Source: Rhodocyclaceae bacterium (GTDB lineage: Bacteria > Pseudomonadota > Gammaproteobacteria > Burkholderiales > Rhodocyclaceae). Taken from it: DNA of 64,000 bases. Below, piece after piece: positions 52,286 through 60,850 of the stretch. The stretch covers positions 62,001 to 126,000 of the forward strand of contig NKXK01000025.1 in NCBI GenBank assembly GCA_004379165.1, in the 5' to 3' direction. Under the pieces are notes generated by a model. That model was given only the letters and a program-made list of their open reading frames with translations. It had not been told where the DNA came from and ran no database searches. Made by a program: the position numbers and the translations under genes. Position 1 is the stretch's first letter. Every line of letters starts with the position of its first letter.

Positions 52286-52318
52286 CTGCGGTCAACCCGG
52301 AAAACCAGCGAAAAGCGG
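52286..52318 (+). repeat. Dispersed polar repeat, intergenic copy between nosH and nosF
   Basis: CTGCGGTCAACCCGGAAAA followed by CCAGCGAAAAGCGG has the full core. It stands in the only sizeable gap inside the lower nos operon. Confidence 0.85.
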
Positions 52319-52337
52319 GACAGCGCTGCCGGTGTTT

Positions 52338-53324
52338 TCAGAGCAGCTTCGACAGGCCCTTGATTTCGAAAGTCAGCGAACCGGTCGGGCAGGTGTCGAC
52401 GCAGAGGCCGCAGCGGGTGCAGTCGGGGCCGATCGGCACTTCCGGTTCGACAGCGCGGCCCTTGATGACGGTGTCGAGGACGTGCGGCACCAGGCAGACC
52501 TTCCGGCAGTCGCCTTCGTGGAAGCAGCCGTCGAGCTTGTACTTGATGCGGACCGGCGAAAAGATGCCGACGACGCCGTAGGTCAGACCGATCGGGCAGG
52601 CGTAGCGGCACCAGGCACGACGCGAGAAAAAGACTTCGAAGAAGAGCAGGGCGAGCACCCAGAGCATGGCCAGCCCCGGTCCGTAGATCAGCGCCCGCGA
52701 AACAATGCCGGTCGGCGAGATGGCTTCGTAGACGGTGTAGCCGGTGGCCACGGCGAGCAGGGCGAAGATGACCCAGAAGACGGTGCGCAGACGTCGATCC
52801 ATGGTCTGGTCGGTGACCAGCTTCTTCTTCGCCAGCCAGACGTGGATCTTCTCGGCCCACTCGGCGAGCAGATGGTAGGGGCAGACCCAGGAACAGAAGG
52901 TGCGGCCGCCGAGGAGCACCCAGAGCACGAGTACGGTGCCGGTGCCGATCAGCAGGTTGTTGATGATGTGCTTGTGCGCCAGCATCACCTGCAGTGCAGA
53001 GTTCAGGTCGATCAGGTGAAAACCGACGAAGCGCGAGGCGGTCAATGCGCCTTCGAGGATCTGGATGTCGAGGGCGAAGGAGATGACGAAGAGCAGGTTG
53101 GCGAAAATCAGCGTCGCCCAGCGGCGGTTGCGCCAGGTGTTCTTGTGCTCGGCGTGGGCGCGGGCATGCAGCTTCTGGTCAATCAGGCTGCGGTTGCCCT
53201 TTTTGTAGAAATGGATCTCCTGCGCCGCCGGGCTGATCTGCTCCGGCTTGGTCGGCTTGCTTGGCTCGGCGCCAAAGAGCACCTTGATCTGGTCGACAAA
53301 ACGCTTTTTCAGAAGGTCGCTCAT
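52338..53324 (-). CDS. nosH: NosH, NapH-like membrane iron-sulfur protein
   Basis: The 328-aa protein has four to five membrane spans (WATLIFANLLFVISFAL and others). Two cysteine-rich segments are of NapH/NosR type: membrane CSWVCPYHLL and CRYACPIGL. A 4Fe-4S pair follows (CHEGDCRKVCLVP and GPDCTRCGLCVDTCP). It would take electrons from quinol toward NosG and the cytochromes. The start at 53324 overlaps the nosG stop by ATGA; the track start at 53399 extends into nosG. Confidence 0.9.
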   Translation of the reverse strand: MSDLLKKRFVDQIKVLFGAEPSKPTKPEQISPAAQEIHFYKKGNRSLIDQKLHARAHAEHKNTWRNRRWATLIFANLLFVISFALDIQILEGALTASRFVGFHLIDLNSALQVMLAHKHIINNLLIGTGTVLVLWVLLGGRTFCSWVCPYHLLAEWAEKIHVWLAKKKLVTDQTMDRRLRTVFWVIFALLAVATGYTVYEAISPTGIVSRALIYGPGLAMLWVLALLFFEVFFSRRAWCRYACPIGLTYGVVGIFSPVRIKYKLDGCFHEGDCRKVCLVPHVLDTVIKGRAVEPEVPIGPDCTRCGLCVDTCPTGSLTFEIKGLSKLL

Positions 53325-54220
53325 GCGCGCCACCCTTCGCCGGGAATAATTTCGATACTGGCCGGTTCGGTCGGACAGACCATTTCGCAGACGCCGCAAC
53401 CGACGCAGGCTTCATGCACCACCGGGATGCCCTTGGGCTTGCCGTCCTTGCCGATACCTTTCTCGACGGTGATCGCGCCTTTGATCGGGCAGGCCTGTTC
53501 GCAGAGGTCGCAGATTTCAACGTCGTATTTGTAGTCGCTGACCGGGATCGGTTTCCAGCGGTCGACCGACATGTAGCGCAGCTTGCCGTCGAAGGCGGCG
53601 CCGCGGGCTGGTCCCTTGAATCCCTTGCCCTGCATCGCCAGGCAGGCTTCCGGCCGGGTCAGGCGGGCGACGCCGATACGTTCGGCAAGATTGAGCGTCG
53701 GCTCGGCATCCTTTTCCTTGGCCAGCAGCACCGGCTTGGCGACCATCGGCGCGCCGGGCCGAACCGGGAAACCGGCGGGTTTGTGGTAAGTCAGCGAGCC
53801 GGTGGGGCAGGCGAGGATGCATTGCACGGCATCGCAGGAGAAATCGCAGGCCTGGGCGCGGGCGTCGATGTAGGGCGTGCCAACGCCCATGCCGTCAATC
53901 AGGTCGGCGAGCTTGATCGCCTCGACCGGGCAGACCTGTACGCACTGGCCACACTTGATACAGCTGGAGAGGAAATCCTTTTCATCCAGCGCACCGGGTG
54001 GGCGCAGGCGTTTTTTCTGGGCGTAGGCCAGCGGCAGGAAGCCGGACATCGCCGCCCCGAGTACGCCGCCGGTGAGCAGGAAGGTGCGAAGCACCTTGCG
54101 CCGGTTGCTTTGCCGCTTGGCGATCGAAACCGCCGGCTTGCCGGCGGCGGGCGCGCGGGTTGAGGCCTTTGCAGTGGTGTCGTCGGAGGACGATGAATCC
54201 GGGGTGTCCTTGTCGCTCAT
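53321..54220 (-). CDS. nosG: NosG, NapG-like periplasmic ferredoxin
   Basis: The 299-aa protein has a long N-terminal tail and a twin-arginine-type segment (NRRKVLRTFLLTGGVLG). Four iron-sulfur motifs follow: CIKCGQCVQVCP, CDFSCDAVQCILACP, CDLCEQACP and CVGCGVCEMVCP. It fits a NapG/NosG ferredoxin carrying four 4Fe-4S clusters, partner to NosH in the menaquinol or ubiquinol route to NosZ. Both ends overlap neighbours by 4 bp (ATGA with nosD and nosH), showing tight coupling. Confidence 0.92.
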   Translation of the reverse strand: MSDKDTPDSSSSDDTTAKASTRAPAAGKPAVSIAKRQSNRRKVLRTFLLTGGVLGAAMSGFLPLAYAQKKRLRPPGALDEKDFLSSCIKCGQCVQVCPVEAIKLADLIDGMGVGTPYIDARAQACDFSCDAVQCILACPTGSLTYHKPAGFPVRPGAPMVAKPVLLAKEKDAEPTLNLAERIGVARLTRPEACLAMQGKGFKGPARGAAFDGKLRYMSVDRWKPIPVSDYKYDVEICDLCEQACPIKGAITVEKGIGKDGKPKGIPVVHEACVGCGVCEMVCPTEPASIEIIPGEGWRA

Positions 54221-55572
54221 GAGCGTGCCGTCCCATCAGGTTTGGCGAAGCGCGGCTTCTCGTCGCGCAGGATCAGGTCTGGCGCCGAGAAGGGGGCGAG
54301 CCGTTCGAGGAAGTCGAGCAGTTCCATCACCGGCGAACTGCGGAAGAAGCGGGCAACCGGCAGTTCCATCCAGATCTGGTCGGCGTAGGCCATCAACTGG
54401 TGCGGCGTGTCGCCAACACCGTCGGCGTTGCGGTCGAAGCCCTGATAGTCGTCCCAGAAATTACCCTGCCAGAAATTGGTCTGCGTCGAGCCGCTGCGGC
54501 CGCCGTAGCTGACCTGCGTCAGGTTGCCCTCGAACACGTTATCGACCATGTTGTTGCCGCCGACTTCGCTGTTGAAGAGGATGCCGATGCCGTTGAAGGC
54601 GAAACGGTTGCGCTTGACCTCGATGGTGGTGTCGGGTTGGAAGGGTGACAGGTCGGAGCCGATGCCGATGGCGCAGTAAATGATTTCGTTGTCTTCGATG
54701 AAGGTGTTCGAAGACTCCTTGAAGCCGATGCCCATGCCCGCTGCGCCGGTCGCGTGCGAGATGACGTTGCGCCGGGCGCCGCCGCCTTCGGTGTACATAA
54801 AGTAAACGCCGACGGCATTGTCGTAGAAGCGGTTGTCCTCAACGAGGTTGTCGTTGGCGAACATGAAATGGATGGAGTAGCGGCTGCGCTTGCCGACATT
54901 GCCGCGGAAGGTGTTGCGATGCGAGTACCAGGCGACCATGTCGCGCGAGTCGATGACTTCATTGTTCTCGACCAGCACGTCGTTGCTGTACCACAGGCGC
55001 AGGCCGTCACCACGCACACCAAGTTCGCGGTCCTTGGAGCTGATGCGGTTGTTGCGGACGATGCTGTGGTTCGACTGCTTGAGGTCGATGCCAAACAGGC
55101 AGTTATCGACTTTCAGGTTTTCGATGGTGTTGCGATGGCCGCGGACATCGAGGCAGGAATCGTCGGTGTCATGCGAATCGCCAGAGCCCGTCAGGCGCAA
55201 GTTGCGGATTGCCGAGTCGTTGGCATTGAGCACCATCACCGTGCCCTTGTCGCCGGCATCGATGACCACCTCGCCGCCGCCGTCGATGGTCAGCGGCTTG
55301 TTGATCACCACCGGGCCGGCGTAGGTGCCGGGCGGGGGCTTGAGCACGGAGCCGGGTTCAGCCTTGTCGACCAGATCCTGGAAAGGTTTCAGGCCATGCA
55401 CGCGTTTGTCGCGTTCATGCAGCATGTAGGTCGGCTTTGGCCGGTCGACGTCGGCACGGATGCCCATGCCGGCGGGCACCTGAGTTTCCGATTTGCCCTG
55501 CGCAAATACCGTGAGCAGGGCAGCAGCCAGGGTCAGCCGGGCAATCTTGGGCAGGGCTGGCGGTAAGCGCAT
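54217..55572 (-). CDS. nosD: NosD, periplasmic beta-helix copper-site maturation protein
   Basis: NosD is required with NosFY to assemble the CuZ centre. The 451-aa precursor has a signal peptide (ARLTLAAALLTVFA). Its right-handed beta-helix has repeats such as NTIENLKVDNCLFGIDL, SIVRNNRISSKDRELG, NTFRGNVGKRSRYSIHF and NMVDNVFEGN. NFWDDYQGFDRNADGVGD near the C-terminus is a NosD signature. ATG 55572 lies 7 bp after the nosB stop with GGAG about 11 nt upstream; the track's GTG 55599 is the alternative. Confidence 0.95.
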   Translation of the reverse strand: MRLPPALPKIARLTLAAALLTVFAQGKSETQVPAGMGIRADVDRPKPTYMLHERDKRVHGLKPFQDLVDKAEPGSVLKPPPGTYAGPVVINKPLTIDGGGEVVIDAGDKGTVMVLNANDSAIRNLRLTGSGDSHDTDDSCLDVRGHRNTIENLKVDNCLFGIDLKQSNHSIVRNNRISSKDRELGVRGDGLRLWYSNDVLVENNEVIDSRDMVAWYSHRNTFRGNVGKRSRYSIHFMFANDNLVEDNRFYDNAVGVYFMYTEGGGARRNVISHATGAAGMGIGFKESSNTFIEDNEIIYCAIGIGSDLSPFQPDTTIEVKRNRFAFNGIGILFNSEVGGNNMVDNVFEGNLTQVSYGGRSGSTQTNFWQGNFWDDYQGFDRNADGVGDTPHQLMAYADQIWMELPVARFFRSSPVMELLDFLERLAPFSAPDLILRDEKPRFAKPDGTARS

Positions 55573-55579
55573 GGGAAGA

Positions 55580-56554
55580 TCACTCCGCCTGACCGTCACG
55601 CAACTGCTTGCGACGGATGAGGAGTGCCAGCATCATGCAGACGAAGATCACCATCAGCAGGCCGTAGCCCCAGTACGGGTAGGAGAAGGTCGAGAACTGC
55701 GCCACCTTGCCTTCGCCGAAAACGGTCGGCATGAAGGGCTTGACGGTGAAGGCGCCCCACGGATGCAGGTTGTGACCGAAGAACCACAGCCAACCGGCAT
55801 AGGTGATGACGAAGAACACCGGCAACAGGGCCGGTACGAGCGCCAGCAGCAACTGGAAGCTGCGAATCATCGCAGTGGCGGCGATGACCACCACCATGAC
55901 GCCGATCAGGCCGAAGATGACGATTTTCGAAATGCTCATCACGTTATCGCCCCAGACCTTGATCTTGTCTGGTTCGTTAAAGAAGGTCGCGGTTTCGGCC
56001 ATGTAGTACGTGACGTGGCTGGCCAGCTTGCCCATGACGAACTGGTCGACAATCATCCAGCCGGCGACGGCGGTGAAACCTGCGGTCAACACGGAAATCC
56101 GGGCTTTTTTGCCGGTCATCGCGAAAGCAGCGAGCATGACGCCGAAGAAGCCGAAGAAGAACTTGGCCAGCGGCTTTTCCACCGGGGCGCCCGATGCGAT
56201 CGGGAACATGCCGACGTAGTGGTTGATGGTGTTCATTTCATGGACGCAGTCGAGGCCTTCGGCGCCCTTGTTGTGATCCTTGTTGGCGTCGGTGATCGGG
56301 TTGTAGCGCTCGTCTTCGTGCGAGAGGTCTTTCTGGATGATCTCGTTCGCCATGCGCGTGCCCTTGCCGGCCGCCTTGCAGCCGTTATAGACACCATCGA
56401 AATGGAAGTGGATGCGGATACCGTCCGGGAAGGCATCGGCAGGGTAGTTCGGCGCGGTGAGCGAGACCCACCAGATCGGGGCAAAGTAGGCGACGACGAG
56501 GCAAATGAGGGATACCAGGGTCAAACCGCCGATGAGTTTGTTTTCTTTTGTCAT
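55580..56554 (-). CDS. nosB: NosB, membrane protein of clade II nos clusters
   Basis: The 324-aa protein begins MTKENKLIGGLTLVSLICLV and has about five spans with a large periplasmic loop (YPADAFPDGIRIHFHFDGVY, GAEGLDCVHEMNTINHYVGM). Genes of this type sit between nosZ and nosD in atypical (clade II) clusters such as Wolinella and are called nosB. The role is unknown but probably electron transfer or complex assembly. The start at 56554 is chosen over the track's 56698, which overlaps the upstream cytochrome gene. A polar repeat copy encodes KKARISVLTAGF. Confidence 0.85.
   Translation of the reverse strand: MTKENKLIGGLTLVSLICLVVAYFAPIWWVSLTAPNYPADAFPDGIRIHFHFDGVYNGCKAAGKGTRMANEIIQKDLSHEDERYNPITDANKDHNKGAEGLDCVHEMNTINHYVGMFPIASGAPVEKPLAKFFFGFFGVMLAAFAMTGKKARISVLTAGFTAVAGWMIVDQFVMGKLASHVTYYMAETATFFNEPDKIKVWGDNVMSISKIVIFGLIGVMVVVIAATAMIRSFQLLLALVPALLPVFFVITYAGWLWFFGHNLHPWGAFTVKPFMPTVFGEGKVAQFSTFSYPYWGYGLLMVIFVCMMLALLIRRKQLRDGQAE
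56081..56115 (+). repeat. Dispersed polar repeat inside nosB
   Basis: CTGCGGTCAACACGGAAAT then CCGGGCTTTTTTGCCGG has two mismatches in the core and an altered 3' half. It is antisense to its host gene. Confidence 0.6.
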
Positions 56555-56664
56555 GACACTGCTCGCTGTCTTGATGATTGCTGCATCCGGTGCTTCTGCG
56601 TACACCGCCGGTGGATTGCCGGCTCCCCGCGTCTCGGACGCGGGGAGGGGAACTGCGTGACGAC

Positions 56665-57393
56665 TTACTTCTTCTTGCCGCCGGCCTTCGGCTTGCACAT
56701 GCTGCCCGGCATGGTCAGGCTGGACTGGTAGGCGGAGATCGCCACGAGCTGGTCATTGGTATAGGGCTTGATGACCTTGACCATGTCCGGGTTGGCGTTG
56801 CGGCGGTGACCGTCGCGGATTTCTGTCATCTGGCGCAGCAGGTACTTGTAGTGCTGGCCGGCGATGACCGGGTAGAACTTGTCCTTGACGCCTTCGCCGT
56901 TCTTGCCATGGCATTCCAGGCACTGCTTCTCATACAGTTCCTTGCCCTGAGCGACCTTGACGGCGGCGTCAGCACCTTCGTACTTGCCATGCTCGACCGG
57001 AATGCACAGGCTTTCGATATAGGCGGAGACGTCGGCCAGTTCCTGCGGGTCGGTCAGGGTGGCGGCGAAGGGGTACATCGTCGGGTTGTCACGCAGGCCG
57101 GCGCGAATGTCGGCCATCTGCTTGATCAGCACCGTGGTGTGCTGGCCGGCAAGCTGCGGGAAGGTGCCGTCCGGGCGGCCAGCACCGGAAGGCAGGTGGC
57201 AGGCGCCGCAGACTTCATAGGCTTCCTCGCCGCGCTTCTTGTCGCCCTTGAGCTTCAGCGCCTCGATCTTTTCGCCTTCCTGGGCGTTCCACTTGTAGTC
57301 TTTGGATTCAATGCCGCCCTTGTGCGGGGCCGGAGGGCCGGCAAAGGCGACGCCGGCGCTGAGCAACGCAATCAGCAGTACGGATTTTTTCAT
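56665..57393 (-). CDS. Diheme c-type cytochrome (NosC2-like)
   Basis: The 242-aa precursor has a signal peptide (VLLIALLSAGVAFA-G) and two cytochrome c domains with heme sites YEVCGACHLPSG and KQCLECHGKNG. Likely axial methionines are in DNPTMYPFAATL and NANPDMVKVI. It lies between the monoheme cytochrome and nosB in the nos cluster and probably carries electrons to NosZ, as proposed for NosC proteins of clade II systems. The C-terminus is Lys-rich (KPKAGGKKK). Confidence 0.9.
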   Translation of the reverse strand: MKKSVLLIALLSAGVAFAGPPAPHKGGIESKDYKWNAQEGEKIEALKLKGDKKRGEEAYEVCGACHLPSGAGRPDGTFPQLAGQHTTVLIKQMADIRAGLRDNPTMYPFAATLTDPQELADVSAYIESLCIPVEHGKYEGADAAVKVAQGKELYEKQCLECHGKNGEGVKDKFYPVIAGQHYKYLLRQMTEIRDGHRRNANPDMVKVIKPYTNDQLVAISAYQSSLTMPGSMCKPKAGGKKK

Positions 57394-57420
57394 GGTCTGT
57401 GTCCTTTATGGCGGTGGTGA

Positions 57421-57466
57421 AGGAACGGTGTATGCATTGTTCCATCATGCATATCAGCGTTCCTTG
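57421..57466. other. Long imperfect hairpin between the two nos cytochrome genes
   Basis: AAGGAACG-gtg-TATGCAT, a 9-nt loop, then ATGCATA-tcag-CGTTCCTT forms 8- and 7-bp helices with an internal loop, about 30 bp upstream of the diheme gene. It could be an mRNA processing or stability element. A weak FNR-like TTGAT-GTGT-GTCAT overlaps its right end. Confidence 0.4.
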
Positions 57467-57505
57467 ATGTGTGTCATTTGGCCAGTAATAATGGGGTCAG
57501 GCGCC

Positions 57506-57814
57506 TTATTTCATCTTTGAAAGATAGTCAGCCAATGCCTTGATTTCCTCGTCGGATACCAGGTGCATGACGCCCTTCATCGCAGCTGTCTGGCCGTTGT
57601 TACGGGCGCCGCTCTTGATGTCCTTCATCTGCTGCTCGGCATAGGCAGCGTTCTGACCGGCGACCTTCGGGTAGTTGGGCATCAGCGGCTTGTCACCCTT
57701 GGGACCGTGGCAGGCATTGCAGGTCTTGTCCTTGTACAGTGCGGCGCCGTCGGGTGCGGCAACGGCAGGGGCCGCAATGAAAGCGGCGGCGAGCAGTGTC
57801 ATTACGAGTTTCAT
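57506..57814 (-). CDS. Monoheme c-type cytochrome (NosC1-like)
   Basis: The 102-aa precursor has a signal peptide (LVMTLLAAAFIAAPAVAA) and one class I cytochrome c domain with the heme motif DKTCNACHGPKG. The likely axial Met lies in TAAMKGVMHLVSDEEIKALA. It directly follows nosZ and precedes the diheme cytochrome, so it is a good candidate for the immediate electron donor to CuA of NosZ. GGAGGGAAAAACC precedes the ATG. Confidence 0.92.
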   Translation of the reverse strand: MKLVMTLLAAAFIAAPAVAAPDGAALYKDKTCNACHGPKGDKPLMPNYPKVAGQNAAYAEQQMKDIKSGARNNGQTAAMKGVMHLVSDEEIKALADYLSKMK

Positions 57815-57840
57815 GGTTTTTCCCTCCTGAAATGAAACGA

Positions 57841-57861
57841 GGGGCAGATTGACTCTGCCCC
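57841..57861. other. Perfect 8-bp hairpin between nosZ and the first cytochrome gene
   Basis: GGGGCAGA-TTGAC-TCTGCCCC lies 45 bp after the nosZ stop and has no adjacent T run on the minus strand. It may protect the nosZ transcript 3' end or give partial termination, letting nosZ be expressed above the rest. Confidence 0.5.
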
Positions 57862-57905
57862 CCGGAAAATGCCTTAAGTCAGATCAAGACTTTCAGGCAA
57901 TGCTG

Positions 57906-60188
57906 TTACTTGACCTTCTTGGCGCCGTTCTGCTCAAGGTAGGTCTTGGCGCGCAGACCGAGGTCGGCAGCCTTGACCTGGTATTGCCAGACTTGCTCGG
58001 CCCACAGGTTGGCCTGTTCCCAGTCCTTCTTGGCGGCAGCGGCTTCGTGCTTGGCCTTGGCATCCTTGATCTTGCCGAGCTGGTCGGTAGCGTCATCGAC
58101 CATGTTCACAACATCCGGGAAGTCCTTGAAGTTGACACTGGTGATGTAGCCAACGACCTGATCGATTACGGCCTGGGTGTCAGCAACCTTCTTCAACGTG
58201 GCCTTGTAGTCGGTCTCGGTGTAGGAGGCCTTGGCCAGTTCGGTCTTGGTCGGCTTCCAGCCCTTCGGCTTGACCAGCAGGTAACCCATCATTTCCAGGT
58301 GCAGGGCAGAGCAGAATTCCGTGCAGTAGTACGGATAGACACCTTCCTTGTCGGCCTTGAACTTGACGGTGACGGTCTTGCCCGGTTCAACCGACGCATG
58401 CACGTTGTAGGTCGAGACGGTGAAGCCGTGGGTTTCGTCCTGGGCGCGTTCGAGGTTGGTCAGGTGGATGGTGATTTCGTCGCCGACTTCAGCCTCGATG
58501 GTTTCCGGCGTGATGTGCGAACGGATCAGCGTACCCTTGACCTCGATCTTGTTGCCCTTCTTGGTCGTGACTTCCTCGCCGGCACGGACGGCGCCCGGAT
58601 GCGGCTTGTCGGTGCGGGAATCGGTACCAACCTTATAGCGGACGCCCGGCTTCAGCTTCGAAGCTTCGATGGCAACTACGTAGTGCGGCTCACCCAGCGG
58701 CAGCGGCATGTCGTACAACAGTTGCATCTTGTCGTTCGAGATGTCGATCAGCTGGTGGTTCTGCGGGTGCAGCGGGCCAACCGGGACGAAGCGGTCGATG
58801 GACAGCTTGTTCAGCGCCACCAGGTAACGGCCCTTCGGATCCGCCGAGTCACCTTCCATGGTCATCAGGTGACCAATGTTGTAGTGCACGGAGATCTTGT
58901 CGAGTACCTTGCCTTCGCAGTGATTCCATTTCACGACCTGCGAATCGACATACAGCGAGGTGTAGGCGATACAGGGCTTGGAGTCATACTGCGTGTGCAA
59001 GGGGCCGAGGCCGAGCTGAACTTGCGTATGCAGCGCGTCTTTCATGGCGATGACCGGCACGCCGTACGGATCCTTGGATTCGAACTTGCCGGCCTTGATG
59101 GCGGCCTGGATCTTCTCGAAGGAGTATACCGAGGTGTGCGTGTCGAGCTTGCCGGAGACGGTGATGAACTTGCCGTCCGGGGTCACGTCGACGCCGTGCG
59201 GCGACTTCGGTTCCGGAATCAGGAAGAAGACGCCTTCCTTGGTGGTCACGTCGAGCGGCAGCACCTTGTGACCGTTGATGGTCTTGGCCTTGCCTTGAGC
59301 GACCAGTTCAGCGGCCTTTTTCCAGTTCACCACGTGCAGGTAGTCGGTGTCCTTGGCGGAGCAGCCGGCTTCATACGGCGGACGGCCCTTTTCGATGCCG
59401 CCAACGTAGCGTTCGGAGCAGAAGGAGTTGGTGAAGGACCAGCCATCAGACGGACCCTTGCCGGCGTCGGACAAATCCTGCCAGTACGGGGGAGCCTCGA
59501 TGGAGAAGGATTCCTTCGGATCGATGCGGCCTTCCTTGCGGTCGAACTTCCAGTAGGTGATACCGCCGCGGTACTTCTCGTTCATATCCTCGAGCGGATA
59601 GAACTTCTTGTTTTCCAGAGGTGCAGGATACTGGGCGGCTTCGATAACGTATTCGGTGTTCGGCGTGACGAAGGCACCGCCGTGTTCCGACTTGTAGATC
59701 GGGTTGACGACGATCTGCTTGGTTTCAAAGTCACGCAGGTCGATCACGGCCAGGCGCGGGTTGGCCTTGTCGTTGATGAAGAGGAACTGGCCGTCGTACT
59801 TGCCCTGGGTTTCGGAAATGGCCGGGTGGTGCGTGTCACCCCAAGTGATTTCCTTGCCGTCGATCCAGCCCTGCTTGAGCACGGCCTTCGAGTTCTCGTC
59901 GTAGCCGTAGCCCTGCCAGGGTTCCGGCGTGAACACGCCGATGTACTTGAGGATGCGCATGGACGGAATGCCATACACGATGATCTGGCCGGACTGGCCG
60001 CCAGAGCTGAAGGCGACGAATTCGTCGCGCTTGCCGGTCGGGACGTAGGTCTTGGCGGCGGCCAGCAGATCCTGCTGGCTGAGGCTGCGACGCTTCATCA
60101 CATCCTGCAGCGACTCGGCCGACCAGGCGGCAGAGGCGACACCGGCTGCGATCAGCAGGGCGGTGGTTTTCACTGCGAATTTTTTCAT
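57906..60188 (-). CDS. nosZ: Nitrous-oxide reductase, clade II (Sec-exported)
   Basis: NosZ reduces N2O to N2 in the periplasm using the CuZ and CuA centres. The 760-aa precursor has a plain Sec signal peptide (KTTALLIAAGVASAAWSA-E) instead of a twin-arginine one, the mark of clade II. The beta-propeller holds the CuZ His ligands (for example GHLMTMEGDS and GPLHTQYDSKP). The CuA motif is YYCTEFCSALHLEMMGY near residue 622 (CxxxCxxxHxxxM). After it about 120 residues form a charged helical extension with no CxxCH. It heads the nos operon with GGGAGAAACGC upstream. Confidence 0.97.
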   Translation of the reverse strand: MKKFAVKTTALLIAAGVASAAWSAESLQDVMKRRSLSQQDLLAAAKTYVPTGKRDEFVAFSSGGQSGQIIVYGIPSMRILKYIGVFTPEPWQGYGYDENSKAVLKQGWIDGKEITWGDTHHPAISETQGKYDGQFLFINDKANPRLAVIDLRDFETKQIVVNPIYKSEHGGAFVTPNTEYVIEAAQYPAPLENKKFYPLEDMNEKYRGGITYWKFDRKEGRIDPKESFSIEAPPYWQDLSDAGKGPSDGWSFTNSFCSERYVGGIEKGRPPYEAGCSAKDTDYLHVVNWKKAAELVAQGKAKTINGHKVLPLDVTTKEGVFFLIPEPKSPHGVDVTPDGKFITVSGKLDTHTSVYSFEKIQAAIKAGKFESKDPYGVPVIAMKDALHTQVQLGLGPLHTQYDSKPCIAYTSLYVDSQVVKWNHCEGKVLDKISVHYNIGHLMTMEGDSADPKGRYLVALNKLSIDRFVPVGPLHPQNHQLIDISNDKMQLLYDMPLPLGEPHYVVAIEASKLKPGVRYKVGTDSRTDKPHPGAVRAGEEVTTKKGNKIEVKGTLIRSHITPETIEAEVGDEITIHLTNLERAQDETHGFTVSTYNVHASVEPGKTVTVKFKADKEGVYPYYCTEFCSALHLEMMGYLLVKPKGWKPTKTELAKASYTETDYKATLKKVADTQAVIDQVVGYITSVNFKDFPDVVNMVDDATDQLGKIKDAKAKHEAAAAKKDWEQANLWAEQVWQYQVKAADLGLRAKTYLEQNGAKKVK

Positions 60189-60302
60189 TTGCGTTTCTCC
60201 CAGAAAAACAGAAGTCGAACTTCCTACCCTCCATCGCCGCCTGCGACAAAATGACCTGCGGCAATTTGTCGCACACTGTATTCCTCGGGTCGTGATAAAA
60301 AA

Positions 60303-60316
60303 TTGATGTTTGTTAA
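60303..60316. promoter_or_regulatory. FNR/Dnr-type box in the nosZ divergent promoter region
   Basis: TTGAT-GTTT-GTTAA matches the FNR/CRP-like palindrome TTGAT-N4-ATCAA at 8 of 10 positions. It lies about 115 bp before the nosZ ATG and 64 bp before the divergent gene, fitting anaerobic or NO-responsive control of both operons. The sequence match is moderate. Confidence 0.5.
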
Positions 60317-60379
60317 TTCCATTGGCGTCGATTGAAAGAAAATGTCGGCTCCGATCCTTGTGCTGTCTGGAAGTCCTCC

Positions 60380-60850
60380 TTGAACAAGAAAATTCTGATC
60401 GACGCGATTGGCGTCCTGCTCATCGCGCTGGTCGTTGTCGTTGGTTACAAGTTGTCGCCCTTGCTGCTGCCCAAGGCGGATGTCACCGTCCAGCCCGACC
60501 CAGCCTGCAACCTGCAGCGCCAGGATTGCAGCGTCGATCTCCCCGGTGGCGGGCAGGTCACGCTGGCGATGGGCACGCGGCCGATCCCGCTGGTCAAGCC
60601 TTTTGCAGTGACTCTCAGCGCGCAGGGTGTCGCACCGTCGCGGGTTGAAGTGGACTTCGCCGGCATTGACATGAACATGGGCTACAACCGCCCCGAGCTC
60701 GTCGCGGCAGGTAGCGGCCGCTTTGTCGGCGAAGCAACGCTGCCGGTATGCATCACCGGCCGTATGGACTGGCAGGCGACGGTGCTGATTGAACGTGGCC
60801 GCGAGCGCATCGCCATACCCTTCCGCTTCACTTCCGGAGATCACAGCTGA
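60380..60850 (+). CDS. FixH/YtkA-like membrane-anchored protein of the copper-delivery operon
   Basis: The 156-aa protein has an N-terminal membrane anchor (DAIGVLLIALVVVVGYKL) and a periplasmic beta-sandwich. The domain contains MNMGYNRPELVAAGSGRFVGEATLPVC, the pattern of FixH/YtkA-like domains associated with copper enzymes. The likely start is TTG 60380, with GGAAG about 6 nt upstream; the track start 60332 is also a TTG. It shares one base with the SCO gene start and is divergent from nosZ. Copper handling for NosZ or an oxidase is inferred. Confidence 0.65.
   Translation: MNKKILIDAIGVLLIALVVVVGYKLSPLLLPKADVTVQPDPACNLQRQDCSVDLPGGGQVTLAMGTRPIPLVKPFAVTLSAQGVAPSRVEVDFAGIDMNMGYNRPELVAAGSGRFVGEATLPVCITGRMDWQATVLIERGRERIAIPFRFTSGDHS

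Noticed and set aside
49518-60188. Search for nosR in the nos cluster
   Set aside because: No NosR-like gene with an FMN-binding domain was found; nosB, nosG and nosH take that place, as in clade II clusters.
57849-60254. 801-aa plus-strand ORF over nosZ
   Set aside because: Antisense shadow of nosZ, with a Leu/Gly/Val-rich composition and no recognisable domain.
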